Source: Paraphoma chrysanthemicola
Lineage: Eukaryota; Ascomycota; Dothideomycetes; Pleosporales; Phaeosphaeriaceae
DNA: 64,000 nucleotides
Assembly: GCA_020744225.1 (NCBI GenBank)
Contig: JAGMWG010000005.1
Location: 992,001-1,056,000, forward strand
Direction of reading: 5' to 3'
Shown: in pieces, positions 46,987 to 58,000 of the stretch
Layout of the letters: each line of letters opens with the position of its first letter
Position numbering within the stretch: the first letter of the stretch is position 1
Position numbers and translations under genes: made by a program
The notes under the pieces: generated by a model
Database searches by the model: none
The model's input: only the letters and a program-made list of their open reading frames with translations
What the model was told of the DNA's origin: nothing

Positions 46987-48376
46987 TCACAGTCCTAGCT
47001 CCCCTTTTCTCCACTTCTCTTCGATTTGACAGGCGCAGGCTACCGATGGGTTCACGTCATTAATACAGCCAGCCTCCGGGTGTGCCTTCATGTCCTCGAT
47101 GGCTCTGTAGAATAGAGACCGCGTAGCCTTCTTGACGTAGCCTTCCACGCGAACAGTTGGTATCTTCTAGACAAAAGGCAGTCCGCATGAGAGAATGATA
47201 CTCACGAGAAAGTCATGACATATGCGGGCTGTGTCACTTCCAATTTTCGACACCTCGATCCATGGATTGTCGAATCGCGCCCAGCGTGGGTCACGGAAGA
47301 TCAGATCGAGTTGGACGATTTCGGGGAGTCCGAGCAGATATGACATATCCGAACCACTGTACGTGCTCTGCGTCTGGAGGTGGGGTACCGGTACGTTGAA
47401 GCAATCGATGTAGTCGACGTAATCAACGTGCAGTCCGATGTGAGTCAAGCACTCGAACCACCATGGTCTGTTCTTTAGTTGCCATGGAGGGTAGCCATAC
47501 GACAAATACTGACCCGGTCCTGTTGCGAAACATGTCCGTGTGGCTGGTCGGTTTTGTCGTAACTTTTGCTTCACCTCTACAAGTTTAGTTTCAATCACTT
47601 GTGACGATTGCCGGGATGCAACGTAAAGATTAGACCCGACCCAGGAAGGATGTGGAACTTCGTCTGCGAGGTTGTGCGTACCACGTAGCCAGGGCTCTGG
47701 CGCTTCTGGTATCCAGCCACTATACTCCTACTGTAATTTGTGGTGGAACTGTGGGTACGCACAAATCCCATCAACACCACGGCATGATGTGTCCGGACAT
47801 CGAGCCCTTCCCACCTTCAAATATTTATCGTGCACACAGAACGCGTATTCGTAGATGCGAAAGCGGATCTCGTAAGGCAGGGCGAGCAGCGGACACAGGG
47901 TTGTTCTCAGGGGATATTGCGACCACCAGCGGAACTGGAGATTGTACCCCTCGACACCAACTGGGCAGTCGGCCAGGCCAGCACAAAAATTCGGTATTTC
48001 GAGGTTCCCATCGACCAGCACATCTATCCGCTTGTTCTGTTCCGAAGTGTAGCAAACACCGAGGCGTCGCCAGAGGGGAGTTTTTTTGCCTCTGTACACT
48101 GCGGTGAAAGTCAAGTAATACGGCGTAGGAATAGCATCTGCCTAGGACTCAGCAAGAACCTGGTACAACAAAGACACGACCCACCTTTTCCCAGAACCGC
48201 TCTTCACAAAGATCAGGTCTGGACTTCAGCTGCAACCGCTGTGATCGCGATCGAGCGCGCAGGTGCAGCTCGGCTTGGAAGACCTTGAGGCTCTCGACCT
48301 TCAGACTCTCGATATACCTTTCGATGATCTTGCCGAGTTCTGGAGAATGGGGCAATCGAGGGAGTACATCTCCCAT
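46987..48376 (-). CDS. F-box/2EXR-like fungal protein with very short introns
   Basis: The proposed exons are 48376-48185, 48141-47759, 47719-47206 and 47166-46987, 422 residues. An F-box-like segment (LCPLLALPYEIRFRIYEYAF) lies in the middle, as in the large ascomycete family whose members carry this motif ahead of a variable domain. The introns are 43, 39 and 39 bases, at or below the usual minimum. The middle one removes an in-frame TAG at 47728-47730 but uses a weak GTACCC donor; without it the gene carries a premature stop with open reading frame continuing on both sides (HHKLQ-stop-EYSGW). It may therefore be a decaying gene. Function unknown. It lies 210 bases from the end of the multicopper oxidase gene, in tandem. 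Confidence 0.65.
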
Positions 48377-48586
48377 GATTCGAGCGGGAGTGCCGATGCG
48401 CTGCGGTGTGCCGAAGGTCGAATCACTGGTGACGTGAGGTTTGCTTCCGTACAATCGGCAGTCAGCAGTCGGCAGTCGCACTCTCACTTAGCGTAGCTCT
48501 CCTCAAGCCCTCGCACCTTCCCCAGAGCCATGGAAAGAGCCATCCCAGGCATATCCGACACCCGTTCGAGCACCTTCACATCATTC

Positions 48587-50536
48587 TCAATCCCATATCC
48601 CCTTCCAAATCTCATCTCCCGGCCCCATCCCCTTCTCCACCCCCTGAACCCCACACATGCTCCTCCCCTCCTCTACACCCTCACCCTCCTTCACCTCTTC
48701 CATCCTCGTCGCAAACACCATCCCCAACCCCGCTTCCACATGCCACCCTATATGACAATGAAATGCCCACACTCCCGGATTATCCGCCACAAACCTGATC
48801 CACACCCACCCATACGCTTCGACACTAACCGTGTCTCTTCGCAACCTGTTTCTGATATAGAGCTTGTCGGGCAGGCGGGGTGGCGGGTATCCGGTGCCCT
48901 GGGCTAGGATCCAGAATTTGTAGCCGTGGAGGTGGAAGGGGTGGGTTCCGTCGTCGAAGTTTTGGATGATGATGTCGATGGTGGGTGTGCCGGTAGTTTG
49001 GTACACGAGTTGTTGGGTGAGGTCGAATGAGATATTGTTGATGCCGTTTCTCGGTAGGTCGAATTGGGTTGAAGGAGATTCGGAGAGAAGGGTGTGGAGA
49101 ATGGGTGATGAGGCGTTTATGCGGAAGGAGGAATCGTTGAGATAGCCGCGGCTGAGGCGCCAGTCGCGGATCTGGAATGAAGAGCGGAGGTAGAGCGTGT
49201 GGTCTGCTGTCTCTGGAGCGGGGACAGGGAGGGATGGTTCTAGGGACGAGGTGTTGAGGTCGCGACACTCGACTTCGATGATTTCTGGCCAGTCGAGCGA
49301 GTCCGGCACCGTTCTTCCCTGAGTGTGTTGCTGGTTACCAGTCTCGTTGGTATACTGTACAACACCCCAGACTTCCTCCTTTCGTTCCGGTTCCTCGTAC
49401 GCGAAACAGTGCGTAACCATCCTCGCGCGCATCCAGAATGCATCTTTCTCGCTATTCTGCGGCCTCGATACGATTATACTATACCGCTGCGCCGGATTGA
49501 TATTAAGCCTGTGGATAGCTTGCGGCAACACATCCGTGCCATCCACTTCGGTGACATGGATTTCATGCTCGTCGATCTGAAGCGAGAATTCCGCAAACGC
49601 ACCAACATTAAGAATCCTAAGTCTCGTCTTTTCCGTCCACGATAGAGGGAACAACGCTTGGGCAAGACCATCCGCGTCACATTTCCGATTCGGTAGATCA
49701 GTGCAATTGCGTATGTTCCGTCCATTAATCAGCGCAGAAGGCGGGACGGGCTCATCGTTCTCATTGCCCGGAGCAAGGTATTTCCACAACAGCTCTGACG
49801 ACAGATCGTAATAATGATCCGATAACATGACGACACGATCCTGCTGATATGCCATCTTTTGCAACTCCTTCGCCTTATTGCCTCGCGGATGGATGATCAG
49901 TGGTCCAACAAGCCCGTCTGAAGCTTGCATGCTAACGTGGCTGTGGTAGTAATACGTGCCTGTCTGAGCGGTGACATTGAAGCGGTAAGTAAATGCATGC
50001 CCGGGCGCGATCGGACATTGCGTGACTCCTGTCGTGCCGTCCATATGATTTGTTCCGTTCTGGAACAGGCCGTGCCAGTGAATGGATGTTGCATTTGTGG
50101 CGTGGTTGTGCACATGAACTACGATTTCGTCGCCTTCGTTGCATTCGATCAAGGGTCCGGGAAAGGTTGCGTTGATTAGAATCATGGGGCGGAAGACACC
50201 ATCGGGGTTGAGCGTGTGTTCTGATATAATCCAAGTGTGTTCTCTTGTTGTTGGTTCGGCGTTGAAGTCCCATTGAGAGTCGAGAATGTAGTCTGCTTCA
50301 GAACGGAGTCGAGCGGTGATGGTGCTTGCGAGGTCATTCGCGTGGTGTGAAGACTGGGGAGAGAATAGGAGGACGAGAGCGGAGAAGATGAGAAAGCCGA
50401 ACACGAAGTATGTCAGCCATTGCCGTCTTGATGATTTTGGTGTTCCCGCCCAGCGTAACGTCTCTTTCTCAATACTATTCCTCGTCTCGTTCAACTCGGC
50501 GGAGTCGCCATCTGCCAGCAAGCCGACGTGCTCCAT
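48587..50536 (-). CDS. Membrane-anchored multicopper oxidase (laccase/ferroxidase family)
   Basis: A single-exon frame of 649 residues starts at ATG 50536. An N-terminal cytosolic tail is followed by a membrane helix (about residues 41-58), giving a type II topology with the oxidase outside. All four copper-binding blocks are present: HWHG (153-156), YYYHSH (195-200), HPFHLHG (532-538), and HCHIGWHVEAGLGM (593-606) with a Met axial ligand of the type-1 copper. Many N-glycosylation sequons occur. The family oxidises phenols or Fe(II) and reduces O2 to water. N-terminal rather than C-terminal anchoring differs from yeast Fet3, and no adjacent iron permease gene is seen, so a ferroxidase role is not supported by context. 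Confidence 0.92.
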   Translation of the reverse strand: MEHVGLLADGDSAELNETRNSIEKETLRWAGTPKSSRRQWLTYFVFGFLIFSALVLLFSPQSSHHANDLASTITARLRSEADYILDSQWDFNAEPTTREHTWIISEHTLNPDGVFRPMILINATFPGPLIECNEGDEIVVHVHNHATNATSIHWHGLFQNGTNHMDGTTGVTQCPIAPGHAFTYRFNVTAQTGTYYYHSHVSMQASDGLVGPLIIHPRGNKAKELQKMAYQQDRVVMLSDHYYDLSSELLWKYLAPGNENDEPVPPSALINGRNIRNCTDLPNRKCDADGLAQALFPLSWTEKTRLRILNVGAFAEFSLQIDEHEIHVTEVDGTDVLPQAIHRLNINPAQRYSIIVSRPQNSEKDAFWMRARMVTHCFAYEEPERKEEVWGVVQYTNETGNQQHTQGRTVPDSLDWPEIIEVECRDLNTSSLEPSLPVPAPETADHTLYLRSSFQIRDWRLSRGYLNDSSFRINASSPILHTLLSESPSTQFDLPRNGINNISFDLTQQLVYQTTGTPTIDIIIQNFDDGTHPFHLHGYKFWILAQGTGYPPPRLPDKLYIRNRLRRDTVSVEAYGWVWIRFVADNPGVWAFHCHIGWHVEAGLGMVFATRMEEVKEGEGVEEGRSMCGVQGVEKGMGPGDEIWKGIWD

Positions 50537-51054
50537 TGTGTTAAGTGCTTCCTCTTGCTAATGCTGTTGTGTATTCTCTTGCTCAGTAGGAACCTGCATC
50601 GTCTACCGAGATTTTGCCATCTGCTGGTACCGATCTAAGAAATGCAGCTTCCGAAGTAGCGTACCAAACGTATTCCTCGGCTCCTCGAAGTGATTCTCCT
50701 AGTGCGCATCAGCACGCTCCATCCAATAGTCTCCAGGACAGTATTACAATCAGTCGCAACACAATTCGATACAGAACGTCACGCTCCTCCTCGGACCGTC
50801 CGTAGCATCCGTCCGTTCCTCAGGGTCGCAGCTACCTCGCAGATCCGCTTAAAGCTGCACCAATCAACCCCGCACGCTCTTCGCCAAAAGCTTAGCCACC
50901 TTCCCGAAAAGCTTGACCTTTAGATTAGCAAAGTGGAACATCTCGGAGGCAAACGAGCAATTTTGCTGGGCTCATCGATGTCGCTTCTAGCACGCGAGTC
51001 ACACAGCGGTGCTGATAGGCTGCAGTGAGTAAGGCAGTGAACTTGGTACCGCGG
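50537..51054. other. divergent promoter of the multicopper oxidase and acid phosphatase
   Basis: 518 bases between two start codons. No gene is seen. Expression of the two surface enzymes could be co-regulated from here. Confidence 0.5.
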
Positions 51055-52454
51055 ATGGAGGAGCCAGGGATAGTTAGTGAGGGCGCGCGGAGCATGTCCG
51101 TGGACACCAATGCCGCGAAGCCCAAGGGTCGCAAATGTGCTTTACTGCGTTGGTGTCAGGAGAGAAAATTGTTGATTGTCTCCGTCTCTGTCTTTATTCT
51201 GGTGAGTTTTCATATGTGAATAGACGCCTGGAGAAATCCTTGAAAATCAAACAGATCAGTGTCATCGCCATGATCCTCGCACTCGTTCTCTCGCTCACCG
51301 CACTCGCGGGCATGAGCACCGCGCAAAGCCAAACCTGGGTCAAGGGTAAGGCGTTCGACCGCCTTGCCGTCATCTGGCTCGAGAACACTGACTACGACCT
51401 CGCTGCTGGAGATCCAAACCTAGCATGGCTGGCGAAGAAAGGGATGGCTCTGTCAAACTATTTCGCAGTTACGCATCCGTCTATGCCTAATTACGCCGCG
51501 TCGATCTCAGGCGACTACTACGGCATCAACCACGATGATATGGTTGCGATACCTTCCAATGTATCGACATTAGTGGACTTGCTGGAGGACAAGGGCATCA
51601 GTTGGGGCGAGTATCAGGAAGATATGCCGTCGACTGGGTTCCAAGGAAAAGAGTACAGGAACCCAAAGAGTGGAGCGAACATGTACGTCCGTAAGCACAA
51701 TCCTGCTGTGCTGTACGATTCGGTTGCCCAGAAGCAGGACCGCCTGGCGAGAATCAAGAACTTGACGTTGTACAACGAGGAGCTCAAGTCGAATACATTA
51801 CCTCAATGGATGTTCATCACTCCTAACATGACCAGCGATGGTGAGTACTCAAGAATTTGCCACACTTGCAAGTGTCTAAGAAGTCTAGGTCATGATTCCA
51901 CAGTCACTGTCGCAGGGAGCTGGACCCGCAAATTCCTCGAGCCGCTACTGGGCAACAAGAACTTCATGAACAACACGCTCGTACTGGTAACATTTGACGA
52001 GAACCACAGCTACGCAAAACAGAATCGCGTGGTCGGCATTCTCCTGGGCGATGCTGTTCCTGCGCAACTGGTCGGCACCACTGACGATGCCTACTACAAC
52101 CACTACAGCGAGATCGCCACAGTGCAAGCAAACTGGGGCCTGCATACACTGGGTCGGTGGGACGTTGGTGCAAATGTCTTCAAGCTGGTGGCTGAGCGGA
52201 CCGGGGACAGTGTGCGGAAATGGTCTGGCAAGGTGCCGCTGAGCCAAATGTTTTTCAATGCAAGTTATGCCGGGAGACTGAACAACAAGAACACCTCGGT
52301 CCCGTGGCCTGTTCCCAACAGCAAGGCGGAATATGCTGGGAGGACTGTCTTGCCGGGTATTGTGTCCACATGGGGAAAGCAGGTCGATCTGTCTGCATAT
52401 ACGACAGCCATGGAGATACCAGACGGCATGCACCCAGAGGCCGAGTTCAGATAG
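51055..52454 (+). CDS. Acid phosphatase (phosphoesterase family), probably membrane-anchored
   Basis: Exons 51055-51201, 51255-51840 and 51889-52454 encode 432 residues. The catalytic part matches fungal phosphate-repressible acid phosphatases of the phosphoesterase family: RLAVIWLENTDYD, FAVTHPSMPNYAASISGDYYG, FITPNMTSDGHDSTV and TFDENHSYAKQNRVVGILLG. Without the first exon the ATG at 51270 gives an ordinary signal peptide. A good GTGAGT donor at 51202 joins an upstream frame with a basic cytosolic tail (RKCALLRWCQERK) and VSVSVFIL to form one long membrane segment. This upstream exon is an inference. The last intron (48 bases, a multiple of three) stays open if retained, but the spliced junction gives the family motif SDGHDST. 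It releases phosphate outside the cell. Confidence 0.85.
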
Positions 52455-54285
52455 CCTTAAATGATAGATAGAGGGTCGTATTTTGCAACTTGTGACTTGA
52501 TGGAATTGCGCGCGAGATTAGATGGTCATGGTGTGGTGAGGTGATCCATGCCCGTTAGCTGGCGGAGGACTACTACTGAAAGCCAGCGATTGCGCCATTG
52601 GTTATTCCGAGTGTTTACACCGAGATTCATTGGTGGAGACGGGAATATGTGCGTGTTTTCTTAGTGCCAAATTAGCCAGAGCCACATGGTGGGGAGGAGA
52701 TTGCAAGGCAAGGCGACGTCGAGGGAGTTGATAGTTGCCTTGCAATGAGTCTTGTGTTCAAGGATGCCGCTCGTGTGTTCGCACTCGAGTGAGGATGATG
52801 ATCCAGAGACTCGGATATGCAATCTATAGGTGCATTGCCCATCACGTCTGGGTCACCTGCCGTGAAATTGTGGCCCTCCTGTTCGTTGGCAAAATGTCGG
52901 CGACGAGCACCATGGCAGGATGCGGGCCAATTCGTGCAGGCGACGGGAGCAGTGCTTGTCGCAGGCCTTGGTGATGCAGCTCACTGCCGGACGAGGCGTC
53001 GAGCCCCGGATTTCAGCTGCTCACGAGCGGTGATCGGCACAGCTGGTCAGGGCACAGTGTCTTATCGTGCACGCTAGCGAGATGGCGACCGATGAGGGGA
53101 GCGTCAAGGCACGGTGGTTGGCGCGCAGAGCAAATGAAAACGGTGTGTCGAGCGCGCATCATGGTGTTCTCGTGCCGAGTCGCAGACTGCTCTGGGTATC
53201 GCGCATGTCTACATGGTGGAACCTTTTCTGCTTATGTGCAAAACTGACCGAGGTTCGGGGCGAGGCCGCGCACCTGCCCGTCTCGTCCTAATGCGGGCTG
53301 GAAGCATACGAGACAGGCGCATCATCAACCAGAACACAGGTCGGCATGAAGCTCGACGTGCGGAGCGCATCGCGAGACAGCAGGCGGCAAACGGGTGGCG
53401 GCAGCGTTCCTGGGACACGGCCGAGGATCAGCGTGGTGTTGATCCGCAAGCTTGAAGGCTGCAAGCGGGTTTGGCGAGCTGGCGATCTGCGCATCAGGAG
53501 CGGCGAGTCTCACGTCGCGCTCGCCTCACAACGTCGTCGCCACCCGTACGTCTTCTCGAAGCCTTCCACGCTGGGGTGGAGACTGGGCTGATGACGTGGT
53601 GGTGGCAACGCATTGTAGCGGGGTGCAAGTGATGCGGAGCTGGAGCAACGCAATGCGATGCGATGGTCGCTGCGCAATAGCAAACAGCGAGCGCGGCGCG
53701 ATGTCAGCAGCAAAAAGCACAGCGACCAACACAGCAACACGGGGTGCTAAGCTACATCAAGCAGAGGGAGCGGCCGCGAAGGGCAGCTTTGCTGGCTGGG
53801 CGGCGCGCAGAAAGGTAATCGTGGGCTGGATTCTGAGTCCAGCCCGCAGTTTCAGAATTGCAGGGCCCGGCTGCAGGCCAAGAGGTGCGTGAGCGGCTCT
53901 CTGTGTGCATCGGCAGCGCGCGAGCGAGGGGGGAGTCCGCGCGATGCAGGCGGGCATTGAGAAGAATGACAGATGTCAGGCGGGCGCGCGCGTCGCAGGC
54001 CCGCGATGCGCGAGGTTTCGGTGCAGTCATGGCTCCTCGTCGCAGGGCTCGTCTGAGGCGGCGTGCGTGCAAATAGGCGACCTTCGAGAAGGCTTGGAAG
54101 CTTCGACGAGCAGCCGTCGCTGATGGTCAAGTGGGGAGCATGGGCGCGCCTTGCTGCTTTGGTGCCTCTCGAGTCTGTACAATGATTCGCAAGCGGGAGC
54201 CTCTGACTTCCCTCCTCCACACCAACCCCAACGTGCCTTCTCCACGCTCCGCCCACGCCGCGCGCTCTTGCACTGCGTCCTGATG
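52455..54285. other. GC-rich gene-free region
   Basis: From about 52900 the sequence is GC-rich with long overlapping open frames on both strands (for example 53852-54811 minus, 53213-53455 plus). The openness follows from few stop-like triplets. No frame has a domain, and the apparent peptides are Arg/Ala/Ser-rich as expected of GC-rich noncoding DNA. It may be promoter or leader of the downstream phosphodiesterase. Confidence 0.45.
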
Positions 54286-54353
54286 CTGTTCGGACTGCAG
54301 CCAATTCTGCGAGTGCGCTGCAAACTGCGACACTGACGCTGGACCCTCGCATC

Positions 54354-54372
54354 GCAAAGCAAAGCAAAGCAA
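54354..54372. repeat. short tandem repeat GCAAA
   Basis: Nearly four copies of GCAAA in the putative leader. Confidence 0.8.
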
Positions 54373-54508
54373 CGCACAGCCAAGCCCCTGCGTCTGCCCC
54401 GACCGCTGCACGCCCTCGCTCGCGACTGTGCTCTGGCCGTGAGCAGCAGCTGTGGTGCCATAGTCGTCGTAGTCTTGCATTGCGCACCGTCCGACCGCCG
54501 TCTCCAAT

Positions 54509-54528
54509 CCAGTCCAGTCCAGTACAGT
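54509..54528. repeat. short tandem repeat CCAGT
   Basis: Three copies of CCAGT and a variant ACAGT in the putative leader. Confidence 0.8.
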
Positions 54529-55055
54529 CCCAACGGCCGCCAGACGCTGCTGCCGTGTGCTGTGACGTCCCGCCCTCGCACCTTCCCCCAACGTCGCTAC
54601 CCGCCTGCCGCATCGTCGCATTTGCACGCCGCGCCTTCCTCGCCGCCCGTCGCGACCGCCGTAAACAGTGCGCCGCCTTGTGTGCGTCTGCCGCCTCAGG
54701 CGTGTTCGCTGTCGCCGTCGCGCCGCTGGGATCATAGGGCTGCGTTCGATATCGTCGTTTCAGATAGCATCTCAGATCACCGGGCGCTCTCCCGTGCCCA
54801 GATCCTGCCATTCCCCACGCCTTTGCGACTCAGTCCCGTCTGCAGCGCGACAATAATATCCAATCTCCACACAATCGGGACCGGCAATTGACTTGACCTG
54901 ACGTGCGACGACTTCGCATTTCCCCTCGCGACCACCTCCCACGCCTGCGCCCGACCCATTTTGCGCCACAGACACAACATCCTCCCCTCTGCGCGGGAGG
55001 CTCCACGGACGCCTACGATCAGCGCGCTCTGGTCGCCGCAGCTCTGGTGGAGACA

Positions 55056-58000
55056 ATGGAACATGGCATGTGCAATGTCATCTACATTGACCGGCGCGCC
55101 CACGACGAGCACGTCAAGAGGGAGACGCTCTCTGACTCGCTTGTCGCGCGGACCAGCACCGGCAATGTAGGGCAGAGCTACTTTGCGCTCGGCAAGACGC
55201 CACCTGTCGAGGTGCACGGCAATGTCGAGGCGATACTGTCCATGTTCAACGAAGGTAGGCTGCCCCCAGTGCGCGCGCACTAACCCCAGCTTACATAGAC
55301 CACAGTACACGTTTGCGACTCTGGCAGGGCCTGTCTCTCCAAGATCTCCAGCATCCTCGACTCGCCCAAGGGCAATGCGCCGACATTTGTCCTCATAGAC
55401 GTCCCATATGATGAAGAGCTGCGCCTGAAACGCTTGTCACGCGAGCCTCGCACGCCATCACCCACATCTACGCGCCTCATACGAATAGACACCACCGAGC
55501 CTGACGACATTTACGGCACGCACCTGCTCACGCACATCTCCTCGGAGATATCGTCCAGAAACTACTCCAAACTCGTCGTTCCCGTCGTCATGCTAACGGG
55601 TCTCGAGCGCGAACCGGCTCCATCGGGTCTGCCATCGCCTGGCATTCATGGCGCACAGGTCCTTACCGACACAGTACGCCTGACGCGCTATCTAGATGCA
55701 GGTGCTTTTGATGTTCTGTCCAGCCCGCTGTCCAAAGATCGCATGCATGGTCTGGTTATTCATGCCTATCGGTTGCAGAAGGAGTTCACGCGCGAAGAAG
55801 CAAGTTTCCTGACTTCTAAGCGAAACCGGAAGCTGTCTTGGGTCGGCGTTGATGATGCCAAGCCATATGCGTACCTGCGCGAGGCAATGGTGTCGAACCT
55901 GATGACTGGTATCTGCAACCCAGAGACGGTCGGAGACTCACTCGAGGCCAGGTTTGTCTTGGCCCTTGCTTCTGTCCGCGCATCACTCACTAACGTGAAT
56001 AGCGATTTCGCCCTCAGCGAAGACCGCAGGCCGGCCGTCGAAGAGGCTGTCGGTACCTGGGCCTTTTCTGCTCACGACCTCACAGACGATGAGCTTCTGT
56101 ATGGCGCACTAGTCATGTTGAAACATGCGCTGCAGATGCCCGCGCTAGAGAAGTGGACCATACCAGAAGGCGAGTGCTACACCCTAACTTTCCTACTGGT
56201 TACTAATTCTGTTTCAGACGAACTCATCGTGTTCCTCTTGGCCAGTCGCACCGCATACAACGAGTTTGTCAAGTACCACAATTTTCGCCACGTCGTCGAT
56301 GTCCTACAGGCCCTCTTCCACTTCCTTGTCCGGATCGGAACATTGCCTCCATATCCTTCAGCTGAAGCGTCCGCCATTTCTCTGACCCCAAAGTCGCCCA
56401 TCGCCGAGCTTCTGCAGCCCTTCGATGCGTTGACTCTTCTCATCTCCGCGATTGGCCATGATGTCGGACATCCTGGTGTCAATAACGCATTCCTTGTCGC
56501 GCTCAACGCGCCCCTTGCACAACTGTACAACGACCGTTCCGTTCTCGAATCTTTCCACTGCGCCGCTTACTCGCAAATACTGCGCCGGTATTGGCCGAAG
56601 GCATTTGCAGACACCGCGATGCGCAAGCTAATGATTAACAACATTCTCGCAACCGATATGGGTCTGCATTTTAAGTACATGAGTGACCTCGGTAGTTTGC
56701 AGCAGAAGATCGTACATGACAAGGGGGAGACTGATGCCTGGAGCGTCAAGGTCAGGGAAGAGCAAAAAGACTTGGCTTGTGGCGTGTTGATCAAGTGTGC
56801 TGACATCTGCAATGTGGTGAGCGGTCCGCCATCGATGTGTCACTCACAATACTGACTTTCCTTCTAGGCACGCAAGTTCAATACCGCTGCGAGGTGGGCC
56901 AACATCCTCACCGACGAATTCAGCAACCAGGGTCTCATGGAGCAGGAGCTGCAGATGCAGTCATGTTTGTTCGGCGGACCTCCGGTTCGAGATGATATCA
57001 TCAAGCTGGGAGAATCCCAGATAGGCTTCATGAACATCTTCGCCAGGCCGCTGTTCGAGGCCGTCACGGATATACTACCTGCGATGCGATTTGCAGTCGA
57101 CGAGATCCTTGCGAACAAGGCGGTTTGGGAGAGCAAGATTGACGACGAGCGTAAGAAGAAGAGGAAGAACCCAAATCTGGCTCTAGGCCTCCTAGCTCCG
57201 TCGTTCTCGGTAGACCCGACTCCCAGTCCACGCTCTGGTGGCCCAGCGAAACTCCTTCAAGCACCTGCTCCATCGACTGTGCGCGGCACCACCACTACAG
57301 ATCAGACGGACGATGCGGCAGCACGTCGTGGCTCGACGGGATCGATACATGCAGCCACAGCAGAGTCTCGTCGCTCGTCACAGGCTGGAGAAAAGGGTTC
57401 GAGACGCGCTTCTGCCATTGCCATCACAGGACAACGCGCATCAGTATCGCATGAGAACCAAGGTTCAAGACGAGGCAGTGGAGATGCTAGCCTGACAGCG
57501 ATAGTCGTTACGCAGAAGCCAAGCGCATCCGAATCTACATTAAAGGAAGCAAAGCCAAATTTTGAAGAAAAGGCTCAGGAGTATCGTAAGGGCGGCATCA
57601 CGAGGTCAACTTCTACGAAGAAAGAGAAAGACAATGTCAGGCCTGTCACGGCCCCTTCGCAAGCTAGACGGAGTCAGGGTAAGCATCCCGACACATCCAG
57701 CCCGCATTCGTCTCACCAATCGGGTCCGTAGATTGACTAATTGCATCGTAGCTGCCAATCTCTATCCTATGCCACAACCATCGTCACAGAGTCACTCACA
57801 AGTCGATCTGACACACACTGCCAATGGCAACCTTGACGGTTCGAAGCTGCAGCAATGGGACACCAACAAGCTCAGCGGTGACAGTAGCGCAACAAGGTCA
57901 GACATTTCTCGCAACTCAAGCTGGTGGCGACAGATGAGCACCCGCCGCAGTACTCGGGACACTAGGAATGGCGATAGCGACGGTCGGACTCATCAAACCC

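Larger units (their letters stand above)
54286..55055 (+). promoter_or_regulatory. ATG-free putative 5' leader of the cAMP phosphodiesterase
   Basis: No ATG occurs on the plus strand for 770 bases before the start at 55056. This is far fewer than expected by chance even at high GC, and suggests selection against upstream starts in a long leader. It contains two short pentamer tandem repeats. Confidence 0.5.

Noticed and set aside
53852..54811. 319-codon open frame on the minus strand
   Set aside because: The region is GC-rich and stop-poor on both strands, several frames overlap, the peptide is Arg/Ala/Ser-rich without a domain, and no conserved motif is seen.
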